Of a stretch of 64,000 nt of DNA, positions 14,601-23,600 are shown piece by piece. This DNA comes from Mytilus edulis (lineage: Eukaryota > Mollusca > Bivalvia > Mytilida > Mytilidae), in assembly GCF_963676685.1 (NCBI RefSeq), contig NC_092353.1, positions 5,422,207-5,486,206 on the forward strand, in the 5' to 3' direction. The translations under genes were made by a program, and so were the position numbers. Positions within the stretch are counted from its first letter, which is position 1, and the number at the start of each line of letters is the position of its first letter. The notes under the pieces are model-generated. The model made no database searches. It was not told where the DNA came from and saw only the letters and a program-made list of their open reading frames with translations.

Positions 14601-16180
14601 TTGACATGGTTTAGACGATGAAAACCACCACCAATATCAAAAAGTCAGCTTGAGTTTGCTTTGCGGGACAAGTGGAATAACATTCCTCGAGATCACATTA
14701 AACGTCCGGGATGATCAATTCCGCGGCGCTGTCGAGATTGCGCTGCACAACAGGGTTGTAACATTTTTTGTTAGGACTGTGATTTGATGATTCGACATTT
14801 GATGTTTCGTTTATCTATTGCGCCCGAAAGATGACAATGAAACATTTTTGTTTGATATCGATCTATTGTTAGAATTGTTAATTTTCAAGAACAATTCATT
14901 TTGAAAGATCATGATTTCTAATATAAATTTTATTTTTGAAAAACCAAGTGTTGCGTTTTCATTGGCACTCAGTATATATAAATAGAACCATACAAATAGT
15001 TAGCAAATACATATAAAAAAAGATGTGATATGATTGCCAATGAGACAATTCTCCACAACAGACCAAAATGACATAGAAATTAACAATTACAGGTCGCCAC
15101 ACACCCTTCAACAATGAGCAAAGCTAATGCAGCATAGTCGGCTATAAAAGGTCTCAAAATGACAATGTGAAACAATTCAAAGGAGAAAAATAACGCTTAT
15201 TTATGTTCAAAAAATAAAGAAAAAACGAATATGTAACGCATAAACAAACGACAACCACTGAATTACAGGCTCCTTATATCATGTTCTCAGATATCATCTC
15301 CCAATTTAAAAAAAATCACGAAAAATTGAACCTATTATGTGTTGCTCTCCTAGCTATAAAATGTATCCAAAATCAAAGATGTGGGACATATTCTATCATA
15401 ATCATTTGGTAACTAATGCAATTAGTGTCTCTTCCATGCCTGTCTTGAACATAAAAACTAAACTACATATAAAATAAACAATACTCCTAATGCTCCGGTT
15501 GGTTGTCATCGTGCAACACAGTTAATAACACATATAGGAAAATCATAGAACTACATTTATCATAAAACACTGTCAAACATTCAAACATACTATCCACACT
15601 CATCTGTGTCCACACTTGTTTTATTAATAAATAAATAATTTGTTAATTAAAGTATCAATATATAAACCACACACTTACTGTCACATTCACATTCCTACCT
15701 TCATAAACAACGAAAAATAATAAAATAGAAATAGAAGAATTCGGAATAAATGGTAGAAAGAAAGTAAACCTCACACTTATTTTTACCTTCATCACAACAT
15801 GACCCCCGCCATCTTTTTGGACATTGACAATAGGAGAAAATTGCACTCCCTAGGTCCTTGTAAGTTCCTCCATTATAACATATCGTATTACAATCCCGGT
15901 GTTGAAATGCTGTGTCACTTGTCGCGCAGTCAGTATACTCAGTACAGGCTGGAATCTCATGCATCTTAACCTGTCTTTCTCGTCTCTGTCTACCACCGGC
16001 ACAGTCTAAACTACATTTAGACCACGACTGCCAATCTTGAAATACACATCCACATTGATCCCATTTACTTGTTCGTCCTGACAAAACTGATGTCACAACA
16101 CAGCACTGAACCAACAGTACTAACCTCAATATACCCTTTAAACAAAATAACAAGACAGAAATCACACAAAGTACATGCAT
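2442..16180 (-). CDS. Secreted TSP1/EGF/CCP/HYR mosaic protein (6 exons)
   Basis: Coding exons in transcript order are 16180-15787, 4895-4719, 4366-4253, 3795-3550, 3225-3028 and 2626-2442. All introns are GT-AG and phase 1, and the total of 1314 nt gives 437 residues plus stop. Order: signal peptide (about 1-35), TSP1 with a WQSWSKC core and an EGF-like module (to 131), CCP (132-190), EGF (191-228), HYR (229-310), CCP (311-376) and a truncated cysteine module (377-437). No membrane helix follows, so the product should be secreted. Domain types and the final module match the divergently transcribed gene at 17602, so the two are probably paralogues. Extracellular adhesion or recognition is inferred from domains; the ligand is unknown. 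Extra exons inside the 10.9-kb first intron cannot be excluded. Confidence 0.75.
3028..3225 (-). CDS. Mosaic gene exon 5: CCP/sushi
   Basis: This 198-nt phase 1-1 exon encodes [15 protein letters not shown], then [14 protein letters not shown] and [13 protein letters not shown]. The pattern is CCP with extra cysteines and a conserved W near the end. Acceptor CTACAG, donor GTAAGT. Confidence 0.85.
3550..3795 (-). CDS. Mosaic gene exon 4: HYR
   Basis: This 246-nt phase 1-1 exon encodes a hyalin-repeat domain. It opens [10 protein letters not shown], continues [14 protein letters not shown] (the V-x-W-x-x-P signature) and ends with YVATKP and CTFTVKI. Acceptor TTCAAG, donor GTAAGC. Confidence 0.88.
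3925..4245 (+). repeat. Dispersed repeat family A, intronic
   Basis: A decayed copy of the family whose 3' end reads GAGTTGTCTCATTGGCA followed by ACATCTTC. Related copies lie near 10750, 12280, 24230, 25010, 50565 and 52205, and in reverse near 15015 and 63295. It fills most of the intron between the EGF and HYR exons. Confidence 0.6.
4253..4366 (-). CDS. Mosaic gene exon 3: EGF
   Basis: This 114-nt phase 1-1 exon encodes six cysteines in the order [12 protein letters not shown](8)[12 protein letters not shown], a canonical EGF module. Acceptor TTTTCAG, donor GTGAGT. Confidence 0.9.
4719..4895 (-). CDS. Mosaic gene exon 2: CCP/sushi
   Basis: This 177-nt phase 1-1 exon encodes [14 protein letters not shown], then [10 protein letters not shown] and [10 protein letters not shown], which is the four-cysteine CCP pattern with the conserved W before the last cysteine. 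Acceptor TTTAG and donor GTGAGT flank it. Confidence 0.85.
5165..5462. repeat. Local direct repeat, about 46 bp, two copies
   Basis: Segments 5165-5210 and 5416-5462 both contain AATAATGTGAATACACAGA preceded by GGAGAGTT, and differ at a few positions. The spacer is about 205 bp. Confidence 0.6.
5655..5714. repeat. Perfect 18-bp inverted repeat, 24-nt loop
   Basis: CAATCGGAACTACTCGGC at 5655-5672 is the exact reverse complement of 5697-5714. No coding frame runs through it. Confidence 0.85.
6660..6830 (+). repeat. Dispersed repeat family E
   Basis: It contains GTGGGGGCCCACTGACTGAC and a G-rich run near 6780, ending before CCGCCTCTG. A second copy with the same order of blocks lies at 12700-12850. 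The short open frame across it is repeat sequence, not a gene. Confidence 0.65.
8867..9154. repeat. Direct repeat of about 57-68 bp, two copies
   Basis: ATAATATAATAAGAGATTGG at about 8867 recurs at about 9087. Both copies continue through CTTCTTCACAC and CCCTCAAAACTCA. The second has an extra AT-rich insertion of about 12 bp. Confidence 0.65.
9640..10160 (+). repeat. Dispersed repeat with internal duplication and G17 tract
   Basis: TACGCTCGTCAAAATTTTGA with the following GTGTCCGGCTGTCTGG resembles a common molluscan non-autonomous repeat. After G17 at 9862-9878 come two copies of a block of about 130 bp (near 9893 and 10050). Both contain TATCTCAAAAAC and end in CTTTTTGGTGATGATTCAAA. Confidence 0.55.
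10560..10945 (+). repeat. Dispersed repeat with family A-like tail
   Basis: It contains TTCTGTGTCAGAAACCTATT, AGCTGCGCCCTGTGGAGCAT and then GAAGGCTGTATGGTTGCC with TTGTCTTATTGGCAATC. The tail recurs at 12290-12450. No coding capacity. Confidence 0.6.
12270..12460 (+). repeat. Dispersed repeat family A tail
   Basis: AAGGCTGTATGGTTGCCTAT and AGCTGTCTCATTGGAAATTA match the 10750-10945 copy, including the upstream AATCAGGCCATT block. Confidence 0.6.
12700..12850 (+). repeat. Dispersed repeat family E, second copy
   Basis: GCGGGCCCACTGACTGCCTA and the G9 run near 12822 mirror the copy at 6660-6830. Confidence 0.65.
13785..14976 (+). mobile_element. Tc1/mariner element, 1188 bp, with TA duplication
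   Basis: The element spans 13787-14974. Its ends start TACTGAGTGCCAATGAAAAC and repeat inverted at the right end over roughly 30 bp. A TA dinucleotide flanks each side (13785-13786 and 14975-14976), the Tc1/mariner target duplication. Inside is a plus-strand Tc1-type transposase remnant. Ends look sharp, so insertion may be fairly recent or the family highly conserved. It sits in intron 1 of the minus-strand mosaic gene. Confidence 0.9.
14140..14756 (+). pseudogene. Tc1 transposase remnant
   Basis: The N-terminal part reads [20 protein letters not shown], a paired-like helix-turn-helix with the linker before the DDE domain, and stops near 14457. A separate frame near 14650-14750 gives [16 protein letters not shown] and [13 protein letters not shown], which matches the usual Tc1 C-terminus. 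The region between is too short and out of frame to hold a complete DDE domain, so the enzyme is inactive. Confidence 0.8.
15015..15275 (-). repeat. Dispersed repeat family A, reverse copy
   Basis: GATTGCCAATGAGACAATTC and CGACAACCACTGAATTACAG are reverse complements of the family A tail and head. Confidence 0.6.
15787..16180 (-). CDS. Mosaic gene exon 1: signal peptide, TSP1, EGF
   Basis: The start codon at 16180-16178 opens [17 protein letters not shown], a long hydrophobic leader. [18 protein letters not shown] is a typical thrombospondin-1 start with a W-x-x-W tryptophan C-mannosylation motif. [12 protein letters not shown] through [12 protein letters not shown] is an EGF-like module. 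The exon ends at GATGAAG before GTAAAA, leaving phase 1. Upstream, TTTTTGTCTTTAAG resembles an acceptor, so a non-coding leader exon is possible. Confidence 0.8.
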
Positions 16181-16319
16181 TAAAGGATGTCTTTTTTATA
16201 ACTTAAAGACAAAAATAAAGTCATCAATTGTTTTTTTTTGTATTTGCGTGGTGTCTCGTTAACGTTTTACCCAGAATTCCTTATACATATTTAATCAATC
16301 AAACAACCTTCAGTTGTAC

Positions 16320-16510
16320 ATTAATAAAAGAGGAGATAAACAAAGGCAACAGTAGTATACCGCTGTTCAAAAATCATAAATCCATGGACAAAAAACAAAA
16401 TCGGGGTAACAAACTAAAACGGAGAGAAACGCATTAAATATAAGAGGAGAACAACGACACAACACTAAAATGTAACACACACAGAAACGGAGATAAGCAG
16501 CTGCAGGTAA
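16320..16510 (+). repeat. Dispersed repeat family G
   Basis: TTCAAAAATCATAAATCCAT followed by ATCGGGGTAACAAACTAAAA and ACAACACTAAAATGTAAC. Part of it recurs at 49515-49640. The 69-residue open frame that overlaps it is not a gene. Confidence 0.5.
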
Positions 16511-17106
16511 TGGCGATTTCAAACAGAAAACTAAGACAAATAATGGAGTTTTTTTCTTGGATGGGTGATTAATAAAATGTAGTTATAAAAGAAGATGTCT
16601 ATGGAAATTGACTATTTCATAACTGTACAGGAAGTCCAACTCTCGCTCAGTACAAGAGGTTTTGTATCAACCCCTGTTTGTGTTTTCAACATCGACGTCA
16701 TTGCGTATTTAACCGATATTATAACAAAATAAGCGCAACTATATAGAATTTAAGAGAATTGTTATCTATAAATTTATCTTTGGGTTGCGTTTTTTTCTCT
16801 CGTGAACAATTTTTATCTACTTTTTGCGACCCATTGAAACCAAATGAAAGAATAAAATAATTTATTTAGAAATATTGATATAGTTTAAATGGAAAATTTC
16901 TTGAAAGCATAAATGTTTAAGTTATTGAAATGAAATTATGGAAAATGAAAAAGAGTACATATGAAATAGAATTAAGAAATAAAGTTTTGAAATCATAATC
17001 AAAATATTAAGTACAAAGTACAGAGACTTCTTACCATGATAACTTCCTGTTATAGAAACAACGGCCAAGAAAAATGTTTAAACTTTCATATCTTCCGAAA
17101 CTTAAA

Positions 17107-17198
17107 CCCATTGGTAGTTGCTATATTTTGGACAACTGAGGGGTATTTAAACACACGTTATCTGACCGTTTCAATTTATAGCTTTAAAAACTTGACAG
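17107..17198 (+). promoter_or_regulatory. Candidate core promoter and leader exon of SVEP1-like gene
   Basis: An inverted CCAAT box (ATTGG, 17110-17114) precedes a TATA-like TATTTAAA at 17144-17151. About 47 nt after the end of the TATA-like box, TTGACAG meets GTAAGC, a strong donor after 17198. A leader exon of roughly 25 nt (start near 17175) spliced to the acceptor GGTACTTCAG before 17561 would give a 5' UTR split by a 362-nt intron. Transcription start is inferred from spacing only. Confidence 0.4.
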
Positions 17199-17369
17199 GT
17201 AAGCTGATACTTTAACTATTTCTTATATTTAAGTGTTTTGAATAGTATGGAGATGCAAAGAAGAAATAGCAAAATACCATTTTTATTATTCTAGTTCAAT
17301 GTTGCTTGTGGTAGTTAAAAATTTAGTTTCGTAACAATTGGTTAGTTTAAAAATGAAAATGACATCTCT

Positions 17370-17440
17370 GTTCAATGCGCGTTTCCTCATTAACCTTCAT
17401 CAGGAACGTTCAGAACCAAACATTTTAGAAAACCATTTAT
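17370..17440 (+). repeat. Dispersed repeat family C, fragment
   Basis: ATGCGCGTTTCCTCATTAAC and TCAGGAACGTTCAGAACCA resemble the 47690-47850 copy. Confidence 0.4.
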
Positions 17441-17566
17441 GAACATGAAATAAAAAAAGAAATATTTTATTCTAAATCATGGTAGTTTAGAACAATAAAA
17501 GAGCCAAGCATATTTTAGGAATACATTTATATTTTAACATATAATGGTTTGGTACTTCAGGTAACC

Positions 17567-17581
17567 ATGCTCACTTATTGA
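17567..17581 (+). CDS. Upstream ORF of four codons
   Basis: In the predicted leader, ATG CTC ACT TAT TGA lies 20 nt before the main start at 17602. The context ACCATGC is acceptable but not optimal. If transcripts include this exon, the uORF could lower translation of the main frame. Function not shown. Confidence 0.4.
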   Translation: MLTY

Positions 17582-17601
17582 GCAAGAAAAAAAATAAAAA
17601 A

Positions 17602-17685
17602 ATGACGACGTGGAGTTATTTACTAACTTTTGTACTGCTGGGTCTCTTAGAAAGTGGCAGATCAACCAAGTTATCATTTAAAAAG
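17602..17685 (+). CDS. SVEP1-like exon 1: signal peptide
   Basis: MTTWSYLLTFVLLGLLESG is a standard signal peptide. The ATG at 17602-17604 is preferred over the upstream TTG because the leader is then intact. Exon ends AAAAG before GTAAAA, phase 0. Confidence 0.85.
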
Positions 17686-20600
17686 GTAAAATTAATTCTA
17701 TGTTATTACGATAATTCCAAAGTAGCAATAAGTCATGTTTTAATAGTATTTTATTTACCATTCAATGCTGTTTTGCATATAATGAAGTATGTGCTATATG
17801 TGAAAGAAATTGTTGTACAATTGGTTATATGGGTGTATCTATTGATATTTTAAGAACCGTAGTGACAAATTTCTCATATGTTTTCCATAGATTGACTGTT
17901 TTAAGACACTATTTCAGTACCTAACCTACATAATACACTCAGTCAAGTTTGCAGTTCACACTTTGCATTTCAGTGGACTCACCTTGCAGAACCTTCCCTT
18001 TGTATTAACTGTATTGATTATTAATTTGTTCTCTTCCTGGATTTGCGTAAAAGAGATATATGGCACATTGTATTCTATTTTAATAAAATTAAATCATTCA
18101 AATGAATTGATTTCAGTCTCCAATTTTGCACATGCCATCAACGATCAAATTATCTGATAATTAACAATCATAGACGGTCGGATTACATATTAAAGCTACA
18201 GTTTTAAATAAATTCATCTAAACCATCAATTGTCTTCATAACGTATCATCAAGTTTCAAGTTATTGTATTTCGGAAAGATTCAAACATGTTTTAAAACCT
18301 TTGCATTCTAGGCAACGTACGTGCCCAATGAGAGATGCCTAGTTACAAGTTACATTAAGGCTAAATGTGGTTTCAACTCTACGAACGTCCCGAATGGTAA
18401 ATCTTGTCGACTTTCCGAAACAAACCCTGCCTTCATGACTGAGCACAAGTGTCATAATGGGAAATGGATACAAGAAATATATGGTATGAAATTATGAAAT
18501 GTAAACTTCACACTGAGTAAAATGTCACTTAAGTTGAATCATTGTTTTCGCTGAGTGTCAAATATTAGTATGCAATTGTGAAGCCATGTACTACTGTTAT
18601 GTAATGTTGAAAACAAAAATTGACAAGTTTGTACGTACAGTTTAAGCATCAAACTTTTGACAATTTTTTTGCAATATTGAATACTTTTTGTGAACTATAG
18701 CTGTTTTGTCTGCATATTTATGCAGGTATTTACTTACGCAAATGGACTCTAACGATATTTCAAAATCTTAACTGCTAACTATTTAAACGCATTTAATAAC
18801 GTTTTAGGTAACTTTTCTATACGAGAAAAACGACAAGCAATGGATATGATGAATAAAGGAACTGAACTTGGAGCAGAAATAGGAATGCTTGTCGATGGTC
18901 CTTTAGGGGCAGCTGTAGGTGGAGCTGTTGGCTTCGTCGTCAGCGGTTTCCTTTGCATATTTATTTGCAAAGATGAAGGTATGATATTCAATTGAAATGA
19001 TAAAACTTTTGGTGTTCAAATAACTAAAATATCTAGCGTACATTGTATTTCCTTATTACTTTTAACTTAATTTGTTTAATGACAAATGTATGTCCAAAAA
19101 AACGTTTTCTACCAAAGTCTTTTGGACAGAGGAACACAATGTTTTCTGAACTTCTTGAGACGAGACAACGGAGGACTGACATAAACTAGCAACAACGTTA
19201 TTTCTGATAGTATACACCTATTGGCTGTGTTTGAGGGTAATAGTTCGTTTGTTGTCCCTAAGATACCAACTATTGCTTGAGGCAAAGTCGATGGCAGTAG
19301 TTGGTATGCGAGGGGATAACAAACTTTCTATAACCCTCACAACCGATCATTAGGTGTTTTATTATATTGAATAACACAATCATTTGTAGTGTTTATTAAA
19401 CCAAGCTAATTAACTTTCTACATATCTATCATTTGAAGGAAAAGAAAAATTTCACATAACTTGACATGCGCAAGATAACTATACGGTTGTTTTTATAGTC
19501 CGTGTTGTAGTTGTATATATTTCATTAATTAAAATCTAGACTAGGAATTCTTGTCTTAAACTTTCCGTGCATATAAACAATTCTAGCTTAAGTTCCCTAA
19601 ACAGGTCTAGAAGACGACGACAGACCCAGACGAGTTAACACATTACAATTACAAAATCATTGTAGTTTTTGTTTTGATTAGTTTATTTTTAAGAAAAAAT
19701 ACCTGAATTCAAAATTTTCTTCTTTAGGTCCACCTCCTAATCAGCCCCCATCTATAGACTGTAGCAGTTTTAAAATTGATGCAAATATCATTGCATCACC
19801 AGGGAAAACAACAAAAGTCATCACGTTTGGACAGTTTCAAGGGGAAGATGCCGAAGACGGAAAAACAAAGCAAGTATCATTAACATATGGGGTTCAAACA
19901 TATATATTTAACAAACAACATTCAAATGTTCCAGCACAGCTGCGAGATGTTGTATATAAATCATCAGATATGCTTTTGATCAAAGTATAAAGACCAAGGC
20001 TCACATTAGACATTGAAAGCCACATAGAAAACTGTTCGTTTTTACATCAGACGACCGTGAGGGCATTCCGGTGTATTGCTAGATTTGCATTACGTAACTT
20101 TCGTGTTGGGATTGTAACCGATCTATAAACATCATAAATACTCGGACATTATCGAGTGCAAACTAACATTACTTGTCGCTTGTTATAAATTTATTTTTTC
20201 AGTTGACACTCCTAAATTTAAATTTTTGAGAACAAAAATTAATAATATGAAAATGTTTTGTCGTTAGAAATATATATATACAAGTAAACATCTTTAATAT
20301 CTATGAACAAATATAATTATATCTGTACATTAATCTCACTATCAGGTATACAGATGTGATTTTTTTCTGAAACAAGTGCTTGTAACATTACGTATATGTT
20401 TTGTCATTTGATTTGAGCCAGAGTTAAAGCTATCCCTAAAAGCCCAGTTACATTACGTATGAGTTTTGTCATTTCCTTTGATACGAGTTAAGACTATTCC
20501 TGAAAGCCCAGTTACATTTCACATGTGTTCTTTTTTTATTTCTTATGATACAGAGTAAAATATATATCCGAAAGCGCAGTTAAATTACGTATGTGTTTTT

Positions 20601-23600
20601 GTAATTTCTTTTGATACTGAGGAAAAACTACCCCGGTAAGCCCAGTTAAATAAAATTGAGAAAGGAAATGGTGAATATGTCAAAGCGACAACCACCCGAC
20701 CATAGAGCAAACAACAGCCGAAGGCAACCAATGGGTCTTCAATGTAGCGAGAATTCCCGCACCCGTAGGTGTCCTTCAGCTGGCCCCTAAAATATGCATA
20801 ATAGTACAGTGATAATGGACGTCATACTAAACTCCGAATTATACACAAGAAACTAAAATTTAAAATCATACAAGAGTTTTTGGTTTGTCATTTTCCTTTT
20901 GATACAGAGTAAAATATACGGACAGCCTAGTTACATAACATATGTGTTTTGTCATTTCTAATGATACAGAGTAAAACTTATTCCCGAAATCCCATGCAGT
21001 TAATTCATATGTGTTTTTGTCATTTCTTTTGATACAGAGTTATATCTACTCCTGAAAGCCCAGTTAAGTTACATAGAGGAACAAACCTTATAATGTTCAC
21101 AACCAAAGATAAAGAAGGCTTCCAAGCATCATGTGCAAAAACGGTGGAAGTACAAGGTAAAGACAACGTTTACAATATTCATACTTTTCTTTTATTGTAT
21201 CATAATGTAACAAGCATTTTTTTATAGAATATATAGGCATATTGGATTGGCATACATAGCAGGACAAGGGTTTCGCCTCACTCCGTCGTATGGTCATGTA
21301 ACATCATGCTACTGCTTCAGTGTAAACAAAAGATATGGTATTATCGACAAATATATCCTTCAGAAAGCATGTAAATGACGGCTTTAGCGTAAGGACAGAC
21401 ATATAAAATAAAGCACTCTTCCCCAATAATCAGAAATAAAAAAACCACCCCAAAACAGCATGCAAAAAAGAGGTACAAAAGCACAATGTGAGACAAAATT
21501 GTAAACATCAGTTAGAAATTACATAACTAATCAGATCGGTAAGAAACACAAAAAGACAAAAGACGCACAGTACCGATCTGGAATTAACGAATGAGTGCAA
21601 AGAAACTACTTTGACGTTTATTTTCCTACAACAACCTTCGACATTCTTTTATTTGAAGCTTCGTAGTCTTATATACGGTTTATAAACAAATATCGTTTAG
21701 GAATTATAGGAAATGTCTTAATGTTTTTGTTAATTTTGTGATTATACATTTCGTATCAGTAACAACATGTCAGCAGCCATCATGGCCTGTGCATGGCTTC
21801 GCGAGATGTGAAAATCATGAAGTATTGATGGGAACAACATGCACATTCACATGTCAAGAGGGGTACCAACTTAACGGACAACCCAAAATAAAATGTATTG
21901 CAGAGAAAAAGTTCGACCACCCAGTCCCAACATGTTCAGGTAGGTTCTTGTTTAGATATATTTTTAGGAATAAAACCTTATGACTGACATTCTACAAATT
22001 CTCAATTAATTGCGACATATTTTAAATGACATCTAACAGTACGTTTACATATACCTTATAAAACAAATTCAGAGACAAAGATGAGTTTTAAAAAATAAGT
22101 AAGTCAGACTATAGTTAACTTTCTTTAAACAAAGACTTTTATCAACAAGTACAAAAACATAGATATTAAATACTGAAATGTTATTTACCATTACACCACA
22201 ATTAATAAATATTTCCTTTCAGTAATACACTGCACAAATGATACTAACATTCGACCTTTCCATGGACACGCACATTGTGATAACAATGCCTTCCCTTTTG
22301 GAACTGTATGTGTGTCTGAGTGTGACAAGGGATATGGTTCACAATCAGCAATGTTTAGTAAATGTACAAAAGATAGAAAATGGTCCACTTCATTACCATT
22401 GTGTGAAGGTACTTAATTAAACATGAACATTTATAACATAGTTTAGTGTGTCAGAAATGAAAACTGTTATCCTGCAGATGCCGTTTTGTTCCCTCAGTGT
22501 TTTGATCTAGACTATACATGCTACAGTTATAGTATTAAGAATGAATCATCGTATCTATATCACATTTATTTGTTACTTTCCTGTAACAATGCTGGTCAAG
22601 AGATGATATTTGCATCTAAATAATTAATTCTTCTTGCATTATGGTTCCTCTATACATCGTACATGTTTAACTTGTTTCTTTACCACAGTGTGCCATGTAT
22701 GCAGTGTTATTAAATCTTTAAATCGTTTTTAACAGAACACTTTCTCTAAATGTCTTTAAACATGTAATAATAATTTCCTCAGATAAAACACCTCCAGAAT
22801 TCATTACTTGCCCATCTACAATACATGCATTTGCTGATAGCGGAAGTAGCAAGGCGACAGTATCATGGATAACACCATCAGCTAAAGATAACTCAGGACT
22901 GTTACCTACCGTGAGACAAACAAAAGGGCCAAGGTCTGGACAGATGTTTGAAAGTATAACGGAAATAGCCTATGTCGCAGAGGATGGTAGCAGTAATACA
23001 TCTCCGCCATGTACATTTTTCGTTGTCGTAGAAAGTAAGTTAAGTTATGGTATATTAGTATATCGATAAAGTGATTCTTCTCTGCTACTACATGTTACAC
23101 AGTTTACGTTATTTCATGTGGATTAGTCCAGAATAGTAAATAAATATGGTTAACTAATTAAAAAGTAGAAGTATACGTTTAATTTCAATGCAAAAAGAAA
23201 AGATGCAAAAAAACCAAACACAACCTGACATGAGGACTTGTAATGTTTCAATCATGGTTCGAATGACTTATAGAAAAACTTATTGAAGAATTAGAATAAA
23301 GAGAAAATATTCAACGAGTTATCGAACTACACATTAATATACCCTTCATATTTGTCAACAATCCTCAAACAATGTGTTTTTAAAATTTAATACAATCACA
23401 TTAAAAGAATTGGAAGATTGTTTTTTCGTTGGTTTTTTACATTTTGAAATCTAGACTAGACAATATTCAAACTTTAACAGTTTTGATAAATTGGTTCGTG
23501 TGTATATTTTCAATGACCTGAGATTGTCGTGTTTAATTTACAAACATCAAATGTTTTGTGTCTTTTCTTTTTAGGACAGTTTTGTGGTCCTCCAGTTTTT

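Larger units (their letters stand above)
4896..15786 (-). other. Intron 1 of the minus-strand mosaic gene (10.9 kb)
   Basis: This interval holds no recognised exon. It contains a Tc1 element (13787-14974), several dispersed repeats, a G17 tract (9862-9878), a perfect hairpin (5655-5714) and direct repeats. The stretches 6840-8860, 10950-12265, 12860-13780 and 15280-15786 show nothing beyond AT-rich DNA. Confidence 0.6.
16181..17601. promoter_or_regulatory. Shared divergent upstream region of the two mosaic genes
   Basis: The start codons at 16180 (minus) and 17602 (plus) point away from each other with 1.4 kb between them. The interval contains a family G repeat (16320-16510), a fragment of family C (17370-17440) and a core-promoter-like segment for the plus gene. 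The layout would allow co-regulation; no expression evidence is available. Confidence 0.5.

Noticed and set aside
18779..18991. Minus-strand proline/alanine-rich frame of 70 codons.
   Set aside because: It is the exact antisense of the glycine-zipper exon 3 of the plus gene.
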